In this document: positions 44,824-53,614 of the stretch, in pieces
Layout: every line of letters begins with the position of its first letter
Position numbering within the stretch: position 1 is the stretch's first letter
Assembly: GCA_036261625.1 (NCBI GenBank)
Contig: DATAKL010000059.1
Coordinates: 124,001 to 188,000, forward strand
Reading direction: 5' to 3'
Length of the DNA: 64,000 bases
Source of the DNA: JAAXKN01 sp036261625
GTDB lineage: Bacteria; Bacteroidota; Ignavibacteria; Ignavibacteriales; SURF-24
Notes under the pieces: generated by a model
The model's database searches: none
What the model was told of the DNA's origin: nothing
Seen by the model: the letters and a program-made list of their open reading frames with translations, nothing else
Translations under genes and position numbers: made by a program

Positions 44824-45708
44824 ATGGCTACATTAAGGGACATCAAAAGAAGAATTATAGGTGTAAGAAATACACAGCAGATTACAAAAGCCATGAAAAT
44901 GGTTGCTGCTGCTAAACTCAGAAGAGCCCAGGAAAACATCATTAATGCCAGGCCCTATTCAAGAAAAATATCCGAGCTGTTCAAACAGCTGGCCTCAATT
45001 GGAAGCAGTATAGATAACCCTCTTTTGGCTGAAAGACCTCTAAGAAATGTGGCTGTTGTTGTTGTTACAAGCGACAGAGGCCTCTGCGGCGGCTTTAACA
45101 TGAACCTCATACGCGAGGCTACAAGGCTGATTCATGAAGATTACAGGGATTACTACGAATCCGGGAACCTTTATGTATATCCCATAGGTAAAAAAGGTTC
45201 AGATCACTTCCAGAGAAGAAATTATAAGATGCTGGGTGAAAATTCAGGCGTCTTCAGCGACCTGAAGTTTCCCACGGCAGCAGGAATCATCGGAGACCTT
45301 AAGAAGCGTTTCCTGGCAGGGGAGATAGACAGGGTTCTTGTAGTCTTTAATGAATTCAAGAGCGTCATGCAGCAGAGGATTACAATTGAACAGATACTGC
45401 CGGTTCCGAGGGTTATAAATAATGACGTTGAAGGAAATGCAAATACTGATTATATATATGAACCAAACAGGACAGATATCTTAAATAATCTGCTTCCAAA
45501 GCACCTTAATTCACAAATGTGGAGGATTCTCCTGGAATCCTATGCTTCGGAATTAGGCGCAAGAATGACGGCTATGGATATGGCCACCGAAAACGCTAAA
45601 GAGCTAATTAAGGTTCTGCAGCTGCGCTATAACAGGGAACGCCAGGCAGCCATTACAAAAGAGATTCTGGAAATTGTTTCGGGCGCAAATGCCCTCAAGG
45701 GCGAATAA
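44824..45708 (+). CDS. atpG: ATP synthase F1 subunit gamma
   Basis: Central rotor shaft. The 294 residues start MATLRDIKRRIIGVRNTQQI and TKAMKMVAAAKLRRAQE, the conserved N-terminal helix, contain VVTSDRGLCGGFNMNLIRE near 78, and end LLESYASELGARMTAMDMAT followed by NAKELIKVLQLRYNRERQAA, the conserved C-terminal helix. The beta (atpD) and epsilon (atpC) genes do not follow; the next gene is ffh. In Bacteroidota/Chlorobi relatives atpDC is commonly a separate locus. Confidence 0.97.
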   Translation: MATLRDIKRRIIGVRNTQQITKAMKMVAAAKLRRAQENIINARPYSRKISELFKQLASIGSSIDNPLLAERPLRNVAVVVVTSDRGLCGGFNMNLIREATRLIHEDYRDYYESGNLYVYPIGKKGSDHFQRRNYKMLGENSGVFSDLKFPTAAGIIGDLKKRFLAGEIDRVLVVFNEFKSVMQQRITIEQILPVPRVINNDVEGNANTDYIYEPNRTDILNNLLPKHLNSQMWRILLESYASELGARMTAMDMATENAKELIKVLQLRYNRERQAAITKEILEIVSGANALKGE

Positions 45709-45719
45709 AAATAAAAAAT

Positions 45720-45750
45720 TTGAAAAAATCCGGAAAATTAGCTAAATTTA
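45720..45750 (+). promoter_or_regulatory. Candidate promoter for ffh
   Basis: TTG at 45720-45722 and TAAATTTA at 45743-45750 resemble the Bacteroidota TTG / TAnnTTTG pattern, with a 20-base spacer and one mismatch. The element ends 20 bases before the ffh ATG. Pattern match only. Confidence 0.3.
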
Positions 45751-45770
45751 GTGTCATTTTTTAAAGCGAT

Positions 45771-47111
45771 ATGTTTGAAGATTTAACGTACAAGCTGGAA
45801 ACAGCTCTTAAGAAAATAAGTGGACAGGGCAGGTTAACTGAGAGTAATATTTCGGATAGTTTGCGTGAGATACGACGTGTACTTTTAGATGCCGACGTCA
45901 ACTATAAAGTTGCAAAAAAGTTTATAGATGACGTGACAGCCAGGGCCGTGGGAAAGGAAATTCTGAACTCCATTACTCCCGGGCAGCAGATAACAAAGAT
46001 TATATATGATGAACTGACTTCCCTGATGGGTTCGAGTCAGTCTGAGATAAAGTTAAGCGGTTCAAGCCCCTCGGTAATACTGATGGTAGGGCTTCAGGGT
46101 TCAGGCAAGACGACCTTCAGCGCCAAGCTGGCTAAATCGCTCAAAGCGAAGTCGAGAAAGGTTCTTTTAGTTGCTGATGACATCTACCGTCCTGCTGCTA
46201 TCGATCAGCTCAAGCAGCTGGGCAGCCAGTTAGGGGTTCCGGTTTTTTCGGCAGACCACAAGGATGCCGTTAAAATTGCAAAGGATGCCGTTGCCTACGC
46301 CAGGGAAAACGGGCTGGATACTTTGATAATCGATACGGCCGGACGCCTGCACGTGGATGAGGAGATGATGCAGGAGGTTTCTGCCATAAAGCAGAACGTT
46401 AATCCTTCTGAAACTCTTTTTGTAGTGGATTCAATGACAGGGCAGGATGCAGTTAATTCTGCCAAGGCATTCCACGACAAGGTTAATTACGACGGTATTG
46501 TTCTTACAAAGCTCGACGGCGATACAAGGGGCGGATGTGCTCTTTCTATACGTGCCGTGGTAGACCGCCCGATAAAATTCATCAGTCTGGGTGAAAAGCT
46601 CGATTCAATGGAGCCTTTTTACCCCGAGCGCATGGCAAGTAGAATTCTGGGCAAAGGGGATATTGTTTCCCTGGTTGAGAAGGCTCAGGAGCAGTTTAAT
46701 GAATTTGAGGCGCAGGAACTTGAAGGGCGCCTGAGGGAGAATAAGTTTGACTTTGAGGATTTTCTTAAGCAAATTAAGATGATCAAAAAAATGGGTTCTC
46801 TGAAATCCATTATAAGCATGATACCGGGCATAGGTTCTCAGATTAAAAATGCAGACATCGACGACCGTCAGCTCCTGAGGGTTGAGGCAATAATACAGTC
46901 GATGACAAAGCAGGAGCGCTCAAATCCGAAGATACTTAACGGAGGGCGCAGAAAGAGGATTGCACGCGGCAGCGGAACGACAATCCAGGATGTGAACCGG
47001 CTCGTAAAACAGTTCCAGGAGATGCAGAAGATGATGAAAATGATCAACTCGTCTTCAATGCAGGGAAGGAAAAATCCTTTTTCAGGACTTAAAAACTTCA
47101 AAATTAATTGA
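45771..47111 (+). CDS. ffh: Signal recognition particle GTPase
   Basis: Targets membrane and secreted proteins to the Sec translocon as the protein part of SRP. The 446 residues have the N domain (FEDLTYKLETALKKISGQGR), the G domain with GLQGSGKTTFSAKLAK (P-loop), LLVADDIYRPAAIDQLKQLG, LIIDTAGRLHVDEEMM, VVDSMTGQDAVN, VLTKLDGDTRGGCALSIRAV and FISLGEKLDSMEPFYPERMA, then the Met-rich M domain near 300-440 (KMGSLKSIISMIPGI). The start has little Shine-Dalgarno sequence. Confidence 0.97.
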   Translation: MFEDLTYKLETALKKISGQGRLTESNISDSLREIRRVLLDADVNYKVAKKFIDDVTARAVGKEILNSITPGQQITKIIYDELTSLMGSSQSEIKLSGSSPSVILMVGLQGSGKTTFSAKLAKSLKAKSRKVLLVADDIYRPAAIDQLKQLGSQLGVPVFSADHKDAVKIAKDAVAYARENGLDTLIIDTAGRLHVDEEMMQEVSAIKQNVNPSETLFVVDSMTGQDAVNSAKAFHDKVNYDGIVLTKLDGDTRGGCALSIRAVVDRPIKFISLGEKLDSMEPFYPERMASRILGKGDIVSLVEKAQEQFNEFEAQELEGRLRENKFDFEDFLKQIKMIKKMGSLKSIISMIPGIGSQIKNADIDDRQLLRVEAIIQSMTKQERSNPKILNGGRRKRIARGSGTTIQDVNRLVKQFQEMQKMMKMINSSSMQGRKNPFSGLKNFKIN

Positions 47112-47160
47112 TTTTAGATTAAATTGATATAAAGAAATATAACTCGGAGGAACAAATAAT

Positions 47161-47607
47161 TTGGCAGTTAAGCTAAGATTAAGAAGAATGGGTAAAAAGA
47201 AACAGCCGATCTATAAATTGGTTGCCGCAGATTCACGCGCCCCAAGAGATGGAAAGTTTTTGGAAGCTATCGGATTGTATAATCCGCTTACAGATCCTGC
47301 TACTATCGACATAAAGGAAGACAGGGCTCTTTACTGGCTTGGAGTTGGCGCACAGCCCACAGAAACTGTAAAGAATCTCTTAAGCAAGAAGGGAATACTT
47401 CTTAAGAGGGAATTATCCAGAAAGGGTCTTTCTGAAGCAGACCAGAATTCCAAATTTGAAGCATGGTCTAAACTTAATGAAGCCAAAGCTGGTTCTGGCA
47501 AAAAGCAGACTAAAGCTGGTGCTAAGGAAGGGACAGCATCAGTCAAAGAGCAGCCAAAGGAAGTCACGGAAGTAAAGAGTACTACTTCCGATGAGAATCC
47601 TGCCTAA
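47161..47607 (+). CDS. rpsP: 30S ribosomal protein S16
   Basis: The conserved core occupies roughly residues 1-85 (MAVKLRLRRMGKKKQPIYKL, VAADSRAPRDGKFLEAIGLY, NPLTDPATIDIKEDRALYWL, GVGAQPTETVKNLLSKKG). A C-terminal extension of about 60 residues rich in Lys, Ala, Thr and Glu follows, making it 148 rather than the usual 80-90. Such long S16 proteins are common in Bacteroidota and relatives. The start is TTG at 47161 with CGGAGG at 47145-47150. It begins the rpsP-khpA-rimM-trmD-rplS cluster. Confidence 0.96.
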   Translation: MAVKLRLRRMGKKKQPIYKLVAADSRAPRDGKFLEAIGLYNPLTDPATIDIKEDRALYWLGVGAQPTETVKNLLSKKGILLKRELSRKGLSEADQNSKFEAWSKLNEAKAGSGKKQTKAGAKEGTASVKEQPKEVTEVKSTTSDENPA

Positions 47608-47689
47608 AGTGGTCTCAAAAAGGGAAACTTTGGGAGGGTTTCAGATCACTAACTAAGTACTCTTCGCTTAAACTTAAGAGGGTTAAAAA

Positions 47690-47923
47690 ATGAAAGAATT
47701 CATTGAATTTATCGCAAAGCATCTTGTGGACAACCCGGATGGCGTAAGTATTGAAGAAAAAAGCTCGGAAGACAATAAGATCGTGCTGTCTCTTAAAGTC
47801 AGTGCGGAAGATGTTGGAAAGGTGATTGGCAAGCAGGGTAAAACAGCCCAGGCTATGAGAACATTGCTGACTGCTGTTGCCGCTAAGGAAGGTAAACGTG
47901 TGGTTCTGGAGATTCTGGACTAG
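47690..47923 (+). CDS. khpA: KH-domain RNA-binding protein KhpA
   Basis: A 77-residue single KH domain with the GxxG loop in VGKVIGKQGKTAQAMRTLLT near 45-64. KhpA, with KhpB/EloR, binds RNA and affects cell division in some bacteria. The position between rpsP and rimM is the classic one. The start follows AAGAGGG with a short spacer. Confidence 0.93.
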   Translation: MKEFIEFIAKHLVDNPDGVSIEEKSSEDNKIVLSLKVSAEDVGKVIGKQGKTAQAMRTLLTAVAAKEGKRVVLEILD

Positions 47924-47935
47924 GAAGTCCAAGAT

Positions 47936-48469
47936 TTGACTGTTGTGAGTGATTATTATTTAATAGGTGAAATAAAAAGCCTCTATGAAAACGGAGGCTT
48001 TGTAACTATAATTCCTTACTCAGATAGTCCTGAACGGTATCTTAAGCTTGATGACGTTTATATAGACGTCTTTGGCGATAAAAAAAAATTCTCAGTTGAA
48101 AAGGCAATTCAAAAGGGCAGGTGGTGGACTGTGAAGTTCAGGAATTTTGACACAGCCCAGGAAGTTGAATTTCTTCTCGGCAAAAGGATTTTTGTGGATT
48201 CTGAAAATTTGATTGAACTTGAAGAGAATACTTATTTTGTTCATGATTTAATCGGAAGTCAGGTGCTCCGTAATGACGCAATTATAGGCCGGGTGGTGGA
48301 TGTTTTATGCCTTCCGGCCAATGATGTTTACGTCATAAAGGACCTATCTGATAAGGAATTATTGGTTCCGGCAATAACTGATTATGTGGAAAGTTTTGAC
48401 CCTGTAAAAAAAATACTGGTCTTAAAGCCGGGGGGCGATCTTTTCGAAGAAGAGGACGATGAGGATTGA
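47936..48469 (+). CDS. rimM: Ribosome maturation factor RimM
   Basis: Assists 30S maturation, binding S19 and the 16S rRNA head. The 177 residues have an N-terminal beta-barrel (YYLIGEIKSLYENGGFVTII) and a C-terminal PRC-barrel (HDLIGSQVLRNDAIIGRVVD, NDVYVIKDLSDKELLVPAIT). The start is TTG at 47936 with AGGAAG eight bases upstream; a GTG at 47945 is possible. It overlaps trmD by 11 bases, implying coupled translation. Confidence 0.93.
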   Translation: MTVVSDYYLIGEIKSLYENGGFVTIIPYSDSPERYLKLDDVYIDVFGDKKKFSVEKAIQKGRWWTVKFRNFDTAQEVEFLLGKRIFVDSENLIELEENTYFVHDLIGSQVLRNDAIIGRVVDVLCLPANDVYVIKDLSDKELLVPAITDYVESFDPVKKILVLKPGGDLFEEEDDED

Positions 48470-49139
48470 TATTATTTCTGCGGTTCCCGATCTGCTTACA
48501 AGTCCGCTGAAGACAAGCATTATAAAAAGGGCGCAGGATTTTAAGAAGGTAGAGATTGTAGTTCATAATCTGCGCGACTATGCGCACGATAAACATAAGA
48601 CTATTGACGATAAGCCTTTTGGAGGCGGGGCCGGTATGCTCCTAAAGGCCGAACCGTTCTTTGAATGCATTGAAAAACTGCAGAGCCAGAGGAAGTATCA
48701 GCACGTTATTTACAGCTGCCCGAAGGGAAAGGTATATAACCAGCAGCTGGCCAATAAGTTTTCAATTGCAGAGAACCTGCTGGTCATAGCCGGTCATTAC
48801 AAAGGTGTTGACGACAGGGTTAGAGAAACTTTTGCTACAGATGAGATTTCAATCGGCAATTATGTCCTCAGCGGCGGCGAGCTGCCGGCTTTGGTTATTG
48901 TCGATTCTATTGTGAGGTTGATTCCCGGGGTCCTGGGCGACAGTGAATCAGCTCTCGAAGATTCTTTTCAGGATGGGGATGTAGTGGAGCCTCCATATTA
49001 TACCCGTCCGGCTGATTACCGGGGCTTAAAAGTGCCCGAAGTGCTCTTGTCGGGTAACTTCAAGAAAATTAAGGATTGGAAAGCTGACCAGTCCAGGATA
49101 TTAACTGAAAAATGGAAAAAAATAAATAGTTCGGAGTAG
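48459..49139 (+). CDS. trmD: tRNA (guanine-N1)-methyltransferase
   Basis: SPOUT-class enzyme that makes m1G37 in tRNA and prevents +1 frameshifting. The 226 residues include RIDIISAVPDLLTSPLKTSI, NLRDYAHDKHKTIDDKPFGG and GAGMLLKAEPFFE, and the trefoil-knot SAM site VIAGHYKGVDDRVRETFATD near 110 and EISIGNYVLSGGELPALVIV near 130. The start lies within the rimM 3' end and the stop is three bases before rplS. Confidence 0.97.
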   Translation: MRIDIISAVPDLLTSPLKTSIIKRAQDFKKVEIVVHNLRDYAHDKHKTIDDKPFGGGAGMLLKAEPFFECIEKLQSQRKYQHVIYSCPKGKVYNQQLANKFSIAENLLVIAGHYKGVDDRVRETFATDEISIGNYVLSGGELPALVIVDSIVRLIPGVLGDSESALEDSFQDGDVVEPPYYTRPADYRGLKVPEVLLSGNFKKIKDWKADQSRILTEKWKKINSSE

Positions 49140-49142
49140 GAC

Positions 49143-49487
49143 ATGGATAACTTAAAAGAATTTGTTGCGGATCAAATTAAAACCGACTTGCCGGAATTTA
49201 ACCCTGGCGATCATATTCGCGTACACGTAAGAGTAATCGAAGGTGATAAAGAAAGAATTCAGCCTTTTGAAGGCGACGTTATATCTATAAGAGGCGGCGG
49301 CATCAGCAAGACCTTTACTGTTAGAAAGATCTCCTCAGGCGTTGGAGTTGAAAGGATCTTCCCGATCAATTCACCTAAAATTGCCAAGATCGAAGTCCTC
49401 AAACAGGGCGACGTCAGACGTGCCAAACTCTTTTATCTCAGAAATCTTTCAGGTAAGGCAGCCAGAATTAAAAACAAGGCTAAATAA
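49143..49487 (+). CDS. rplS: 50S ribosomal protein L19
   Basis: A 114-residue L19 with LPEFNPGDHIRVHVRVIEGD, KERIQPFEGDVISIRGGGIS and GVGVERIFPINSPKIAKIEV. It lies at the intersubunit bridge of the ribosome. GGAGTAGG just upstream overlaps the trmD stop. It ends the ribosomal maturation cluster, followed by a terminator. Confidence 0.97.
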   Translation: MDNLKEFVADQIKTDLPEFNPGDHIRVHVRVIEGDKERIQPFEGDVISIRGGGISKTFTVRKISSGVGVERIFPINSPKIAKIEVLKQGDVRRAKLFYLRNLSGKAARIKNKAK

Positions 49488-49505
49488 GTTTTGGAATCTC
49501 ACAAG

Positions 49506-49536
49506 AGCCGCCTTCTCATGAAGCGGCTTTTTTTTT
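49506..49536 (+). terminator. Terminator after rplS
   Basis: agccgc (49506-49511) pairs with gcggct (49523-49528), extended by tt/aa pairs after a bulged c, and runs into nine consecutive T. It closes the ffh/rpsP-rplS region. Confidence 0.85.
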
Positions 49537-49564
49537 CTTTTGACTTTAAGAAGACGCTAAGAAA

Positions 49565-50323
49565 TTGAAAATTTTATTTCCAAAAAATATCTACACCTCA
49601 ATGTTAAGCCAGGTGCTGCCTGAGGACCTAAGGAAAGACGTTACATTCCGCGAGGCCTCGGTCTTAAGCACAGAGCTTGAGGCGGGGAACTGCGACCTGG
49701 CGCTTGTGCCGGCCTGCGACCTTCTGAAGCATTCGCATTTCCTTGTCTCCTCAAAAGTGGCAATTGCCTTCGACGGACTCCTGTCGAATGCATTCTTCTA
49801 TTTCATGCCTGAACAGAACAGGTTTTCGGATATTTACATGAAAGGTGATATCTCTACAAATGAAATCATACTTTCAAAAATCCTCTTCAAGGAGAAGTAC
49901 TCACAGGATGTACAGATCCATCTTGAAACCGGGCAGACGGACCTGAAGAACAAAAACTACCTCATGGTGGGCGACGTTAACCTGGATCATGGGCTTTTTA
50001 ATTCAGGCATGAGCCTGTCCGATGAAATCTCGGAGATGCTCTTTATGCCGTATGTAAATTTTGTGGCCGCTTCGAAGGAAAGCCGGTACTTAGAGCAGCT
50101 CAATCAGGCCCTGAAGGATACTGACGTTTTAATTGAGGACAATCTGGACAGGCTCCTTGGCGGTTTTAATCTTGATGAAAGCTCAAAGGAAACCATAAAG
50201 AACAATTTTAATTCGGTTTACTTTGAAATGACAAATTCCGAGGTCGAAGCGCTGAAGGAACTCCTCCAGCTTCCATATTTTCATGGTATAACCGATGATA
50301 TGGTTGAACTGAAATTTGTCTGA
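49565..50323 (+). CDS. MqnA/MqnD-like periplasmic-binding-fold protein (possible chorismate dehydratase relative)
   Basis: A 252-residue cytoplasmic protein without signal peptide. Its pattern resembles the futalosine-pathway MqnA/MqnD fold: STELEAGNCDLALVPACDLL near 38-57, a Ser/Thr-rich DISTNEIILSKILFKEKYS near 98, YLMVGDVNLDHG near 138 and SLSDEISEMLFMPYVNFVAA near 154, which aligns with the L..EW...TgLPfvFA region of MqnA. The similarity is distant, so menaquinone synthesis is only a possibility; no other mqn gene is adjacent. The start is TTG at 49565. It is flanked by terminators on both sides, so it is a single-gene unit. Confidence 0.6.
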   Translation: MKILFPKNIYTSMLSQVLPEDLRKDVTFREASVLSTELEAGNCDLALVPACDLLKHSHFLVSSKVAIAFDGLLSNAFFYFMPEQNRFSDIYMKGDISTNEIILSKILFKEKYSQDVQIHLETGQTDLKNKNYLMVGDVNLDHGLFNSGMSLSDEISEMLFMPYVNFVAASKESRYLEQLNQALKDTDVLIEDNLDRLLGGFNLDESSKETIKNNFNSVYFEMTNSEVEALKELLQLPYFHGITDDMVELKFV

Positions 50324-50345
50324 GAATAGTTAAATATTCTGAGGT

Positions 50346-50383
50346 AAAAAGGGAAGGCATCTTGAAATGCCTTCCCTTTTTTT
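50346..50383. terminator. Bidirectional terminator between convergent genes
   Basis: aaaaagggaaggcat (50346-50360) pairs with atgccttcccttttt (50367-50381) around a 6-base loop, flanked by A and T runs. It can stop transcription of the MqnA-like gene and of serA from the opposite side. Confidence 0.9.
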
Positions 50384-50389
50384 ATTTGG

Positions 50390-51574
50390 TCAAATGGTTA
50401 CGTGCGATATGCTCAGGACATTCTCATTTTCTCTGAAGCACTTAAGCATTTCACCCGTTGCGGGCTTGTTTATTTTCATAGAGCAGCAGGCAGCAATACC
50501 GCCTTCAAAGATAACGTTCTCAACTTCCTCGATATTTATGTGTCCTTCCTTTAAGACATCGAAAATGGCAGCCAGAACTCCTGGACGGTCGTAGTGCTTT
50601 ATAACGAGCTGATACTGTGCATCGGTTTTCTTTGCACGGTTCACCCAGTTTGCAATTACGCCGCTCTTGATAAAGTTCTTTATTATCTTTACTGTTTCTT
50701 CAGCTACAGCATTCTGCGCCTGCTCGGTTGATGCCCCGATGTGGTGCGTGACGTATACGTTATCGAGCTCCTGAAGAGGCGAGCAGACATCACCTGATTT
50801 TCCTTCCGGTTCATCCTTAAATACATCGAGGCCGGCTTTTAATCCCTTTGTCTTAACAGCTTCCATCAAGGCTTCCTCGTCCACAATTTCAGCGCGCGAG
50901 GTATTGATAAAAATTGCGCCCGGCTTTACATAGCTGAACATTTTTTTATCGAAGAGATGGCGTGTTTCACTTGTAAGCGGTAGATGAATTGAAATAACAT
51001 CAGCAATAGGAAGTATCTGGTCCATTTCCGAAAAGTCCTTTATTGCCACGCCTTCAATGCGTGAGATATCCTTGCCGTAGACGTTCATTCCGAGTGCAAG
51101 AGCCCTGTGGGCAACTTCCTTGCCGATATTGCCTACTCCGATGAGCGCGAGGTTCTTACCCAGAAGTCCCTCTGCTTTTGAATATTCAGCCTTATTCCAT
51201 TTGCCTGCCTTAAAATCGATTACGTTACCGGGAATTCTTCTGTCCAGAGAAATCATAAGGCCTATGGCAAGTTCAGCAACAGCAACGGAGTTTTTCCCGG
51301 GGCAGTTGGCCACATAGACCCCCTTCTGATTGGCGGCAGAAACGTCAATATTATTTACTCCGGCGCCTGCTCTGACGACGAGGTTCAGTTTATCGCTTTT
51401 CTTAATTGTCTCGGCATTTACAACTGTCGAGCGGACAACAAGAATATCTATGTCCTGAATATTAGCGGGCAGATCGTTTTCGCCAAGTTTTGGGGCGAAA
51501 ATAACATCCAAACCAAGATCTCTCATTTGTTGGAGATAATGTTCGGGGAACTTGTCGGCTACTAAGACTTTCAT
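50390..51574 (-). CDS. serA: D-3-phosphoglycerate dehydrogenase
   Basis: First enzyme of serine synthesis, oxidising 3-phosphoglycerate with NAD+. The 394 residues show the NAD site LALIGVGNIGKEVAHRALAL near 142, NCPGKNSVAVAELAIGL, the catalytic Arg in INTSRAEIVDEEALMEA near 228, Glu in DVFKDEPEG and His in THHIGASTEQAQNAVAEET. The C-terminal 75 residues form an ACT domain (VIKHYDRPGVLAAIFDVLKE) that may mediate serine feedback. AAAGGAG lies eight bases upstream of the ATG. It ends next to a bidirectional terminator. Confidence 0.95.
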   Translation of the reverse strand: MKVLVADKFPEHYLQQMRDLGLDVIFAPKLGENDLPANIQDIDILVVRSTVVNAETIKKSDKLNLVVRAGAGVNNIDVSAANQKGVYVANCPGKNSVAVAELAIGLMISLDRRIPGNVIDFKAGKWNKAEYSKAEGLLGKNLALIGVGNIGKEVAHRALALGMNVYGKDISRIEGVAIKDFSEMDQILPIADVISIHLPLTSETRHLFDKKMFSYVKPGAIFINTSRAEIVDEEALMEAVKTKGLKAGLDVFKDEPEGKSGDVCSPLQELDNVYVTHHIGASTEQAQNAVAEETVKIIKNFIKSGVIANWVNRAKKTDAQYQLVIKHYDRPGVLAAIFDVLKEGHINIEEVENVIFEGGIAACCSMKINKPATGEMLKCFRENENVLSISHVTI

Positions 51575-51612
51575 AAGTTACTCCTTTTGGGATCATTTAT
51601 AAATAAATTCAG

Positions 51613-53274
51613 CTAAAGCATCGGCATTTTTATACCAAGTGACTTAGCATTTTCAACTGCCTGTTTATAACCTGCATCGGCATGCCTAACGATACCCATT
51701 CCGGGATCATAGGTCAAGACCCGTTCAAGTCTCCGGGAGGCCTCCTCGGTTCCGTCGGCAACGACAACCATGCCGGCATGAATTGAATTACCTATACCGA
51801 CGCCGCCGCCATGGTGAACCGATACCCAGCTTGCTCCTCCTATAGAGTTAAGGAGCGCGTTAAGGATCGGCCAGTCGGCAATAGCATCACTTCCGTCGAG
51901 CATTTTTTCGGTCTCGCGGTTAGGCGATGCAACAGAACCGCAGTCCAGGTGGTCGCGTCCTATAACAATAGGTGCTTTAACTTTTCCGTCGCGTACGAGA
52001 CTATTGAATATCTCGCCCATTTTTGCCCTTTCGCCATAGCCCAGCCAGCAGATGCGGCTTGGGAGGCCCTGAAAATGAACCTTCTTCTGAGCTTTTTCTA
52101 TCCAGTTGATGAGGGATTTGTTTTCAGGGAAGGCTTCCATTACAGCCCGGTCGGTAACAAAGATATCCTCCGGCTCACCGGAGAGTGCAGCCCAGCGGAA
52201 AGGTCCTTTCCCGTCGCAGAAAAGGGGGCGAATATATTCGGGCACAAAGCCCGGGATGTCGAAGGCGTTCTGAAGGCCGTTTTCTTTGGCTTCGCCGCGG
52301 ATATTATTGCCGTAATCAAATGTAATGGCGCCCTTTTTCTGGAATTCCAGCATGGCCTTCACGTGCTGAACTATTGTCTCTTTGGCAAGACGGATATACT
52401 TTTCAGGGTTAAGCTTTCTAAGGGAGAGGGCATCCTCAAAGGTCATTCCCATCGGGACGTATCCGTTTAAGGTGTCGTGTGCCGAGGTCTGATCGGTCAG
52501 GACATCGGGGATAACGTTTCTTTTTAACATTTCAGGGAGCACTTCCCCGGCATTACCAACAAGTCCTACAGAAAGGGGAGTGCGGTTTTCCTTTGCCTTC
52601 AGGACAAGTCTTAAAGCCTCATCCAGGTCTTCAGTCATGATATCCACGTATCCGGTATCGATTCTTTTTTGGATTCGTGACCTGTCGACATCGATGCCTA
52701 AGAAAGCGGCACCGTTCATTGTGGCGGCCAGGGGCTGAGCGCCGCCCATGCCTCCCAGGCCTGCTGTCAGGAGGAACTTTCCTGCCAGTGTGCCCCCTGA
52801 GAAATGTTTCCTGGCGCACTCGGCAAAAGTTTCATATGTTCCCTGGAGTATGCCCTGTGTTCCGATATAGATCCAGCTTCCGGCAGTCATCTGGCCGTAC
52901 ATGGTAAGGCCTAAATCCTCCAGGCGCCGGAATTCATCCCAAGTTGCCCATTTGGGAACGAGCATGGAGTTGGAGATAATAACTCTCGGGGCATTTTTAT
53001 GTGTCTTAAAGACAGCCACAGGTTTGCCGGACTGTACAAGGAGCGTCTCGTCGTCTTCAAGTTCCTGCAAAGATTTAACAATGGCGTTATAGCAATCCCA
53101 GTTGCGGGCAGCCTTGCCCTTGCCGCCGTAGACAATAAGCTGATCGGGATTTTCCGCAACTTCCGGGTCCAGGTTGTTCATCAGCATTCTCATTGCTGCT
53201 TCCTGGATCCAGCCTTTACAGCTAAGATTGGTGCCGTGCGGAGCTGTAATACCGCTTTTTAGGTTTGTTTGCAT
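51613..53274 (-). CDS. hutU: Urocanate hydratase
   Basis: Second step of histidine degradation; adds water to urocanate with a tightly bound NAD+. The 553 residues match the family: GTNLSCKGWIQEAAMRMLMN near 14, VYGGKGKAARNWDCYNAI, GQMTAGSWIYIGTQGILQGT, LTAGLGGMGGAQPLAATMNG near 170, DQTSAHDTLNGYVPMGMTFE near 262, and SRICWLGYGERAKMGEIFNS near 404 with the active-site Cys. The end reads VHHGGGVGIGNSIHAGMVVV. hutH, hutI and hutG are not in the window. It is the last gene of an add-hypothetical-hutU unit (four-base spacing). Confidence 0.97.
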   Translation of the reverse strand: MQTNLKSGITAPHGTNLSCKGWIQEAAMRMLMNNLDPEVAENPDQLIVYGGKGKAARNWDCYNAIVKSLQELEDDETLLVQSGKPVAVFKTHKNAPRVIISNSMLVPKWATWDEFRRLEDLGLTMYGQMTAGSWIYIGTQGILQGTYETFAECARKHFSGGTLAGKFLLTAGLGGMGGAQPLAATMNGAAFLGIDVDRSRIQKRIDTGYVDIMTEDLDEALRLVLKAKENRTPLSVGLVGNAGEVLPEMLKRNVIPDVLTDQTSAHDTLNGYVPMGMTFEDALSLRKLNPEKYIRLAKETIVQHVKAMLEFQKKGAITFDYGNNIRGEAKENGLQNAFDIPGFVPEYIRPLFCDGKGPFRWAALSGEPEDIFVTDRAVMEAFPENKSLINWIEKAQKKVHFQGLPSRICWLGYGERAKMGEIFNSLVRDGKVKAPIVIGRDHLDCGSVASPNRETEKMLDGSDAIADWPILNALLNSIGGASWVSVHHGGGVGIGNSIHAGMVVVADGTEEASRRLERVLTYDPGMGIVRHADAGYKQAVENAKSLGIKMPML

Positions 53275-53278
53275 TTTG

Positions 53279-53614
53279 TCAGTCGCTAAAATGTGTTGCT
53301 AGAATATTTTGATACTGTGTATATAACGATTTATACATCCATTTTTTCAAAAACCAGCCTTTTTCCATTTTCTCTCTTAAGAACTTAATATTTTCCTTAA
53401 GCTGAAGTCTGAGGCGTGTGAGTTCATCTTTAGTCAGTTTAACGTTTTCCGCGGGCTCGTTCAGCTTGTCAATAATCGAACTGAATGCCTTGACGTCAGG
53501 GAAGAAACGGCTGTCGGATTCCATCTGTTTAATTGCCTGCTTACAGAAATTAATTAATAATCTTTTTTCATTTTTGTCAAATTCGTAGGTATAATTCTTA
53601 AATAGCTTTTTCAT
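53279..53614 (-). CDS. Hypothetical protein in the add-hutU operon
   Basis: A 111-residue, highly charged, probably all-helical cytoplasmic protein with no signal peptide or membrane segment and no family I recognise. It contains FCKQAIKQMESDSRFFPDVK and a basic stretch LKENIKFLREKMEKGWFLKK. Its start overlaps the 3' end of add by 17 bases and it ends four bases before hutU, so it is co-transcribed and probably translated. The function is unknown. Confidence 0.7.
   Translation of the reverse strand: MKKLFKNYTYEFDKNEKRLLINFCKQAIKQMESDSRFFPDVKAFSSIIDKLNEPAENVKLTKDELTRLRLQLKENIKFLREKMEKGWFLKKWMYKSLYTQYQNILATHFSD

Noticed and set aside
48333..48596. 87-residue open frame on the minus strand
   Set aside because: It is antisense to the rimM-trmD overlap, both of which carry conserved motifs.
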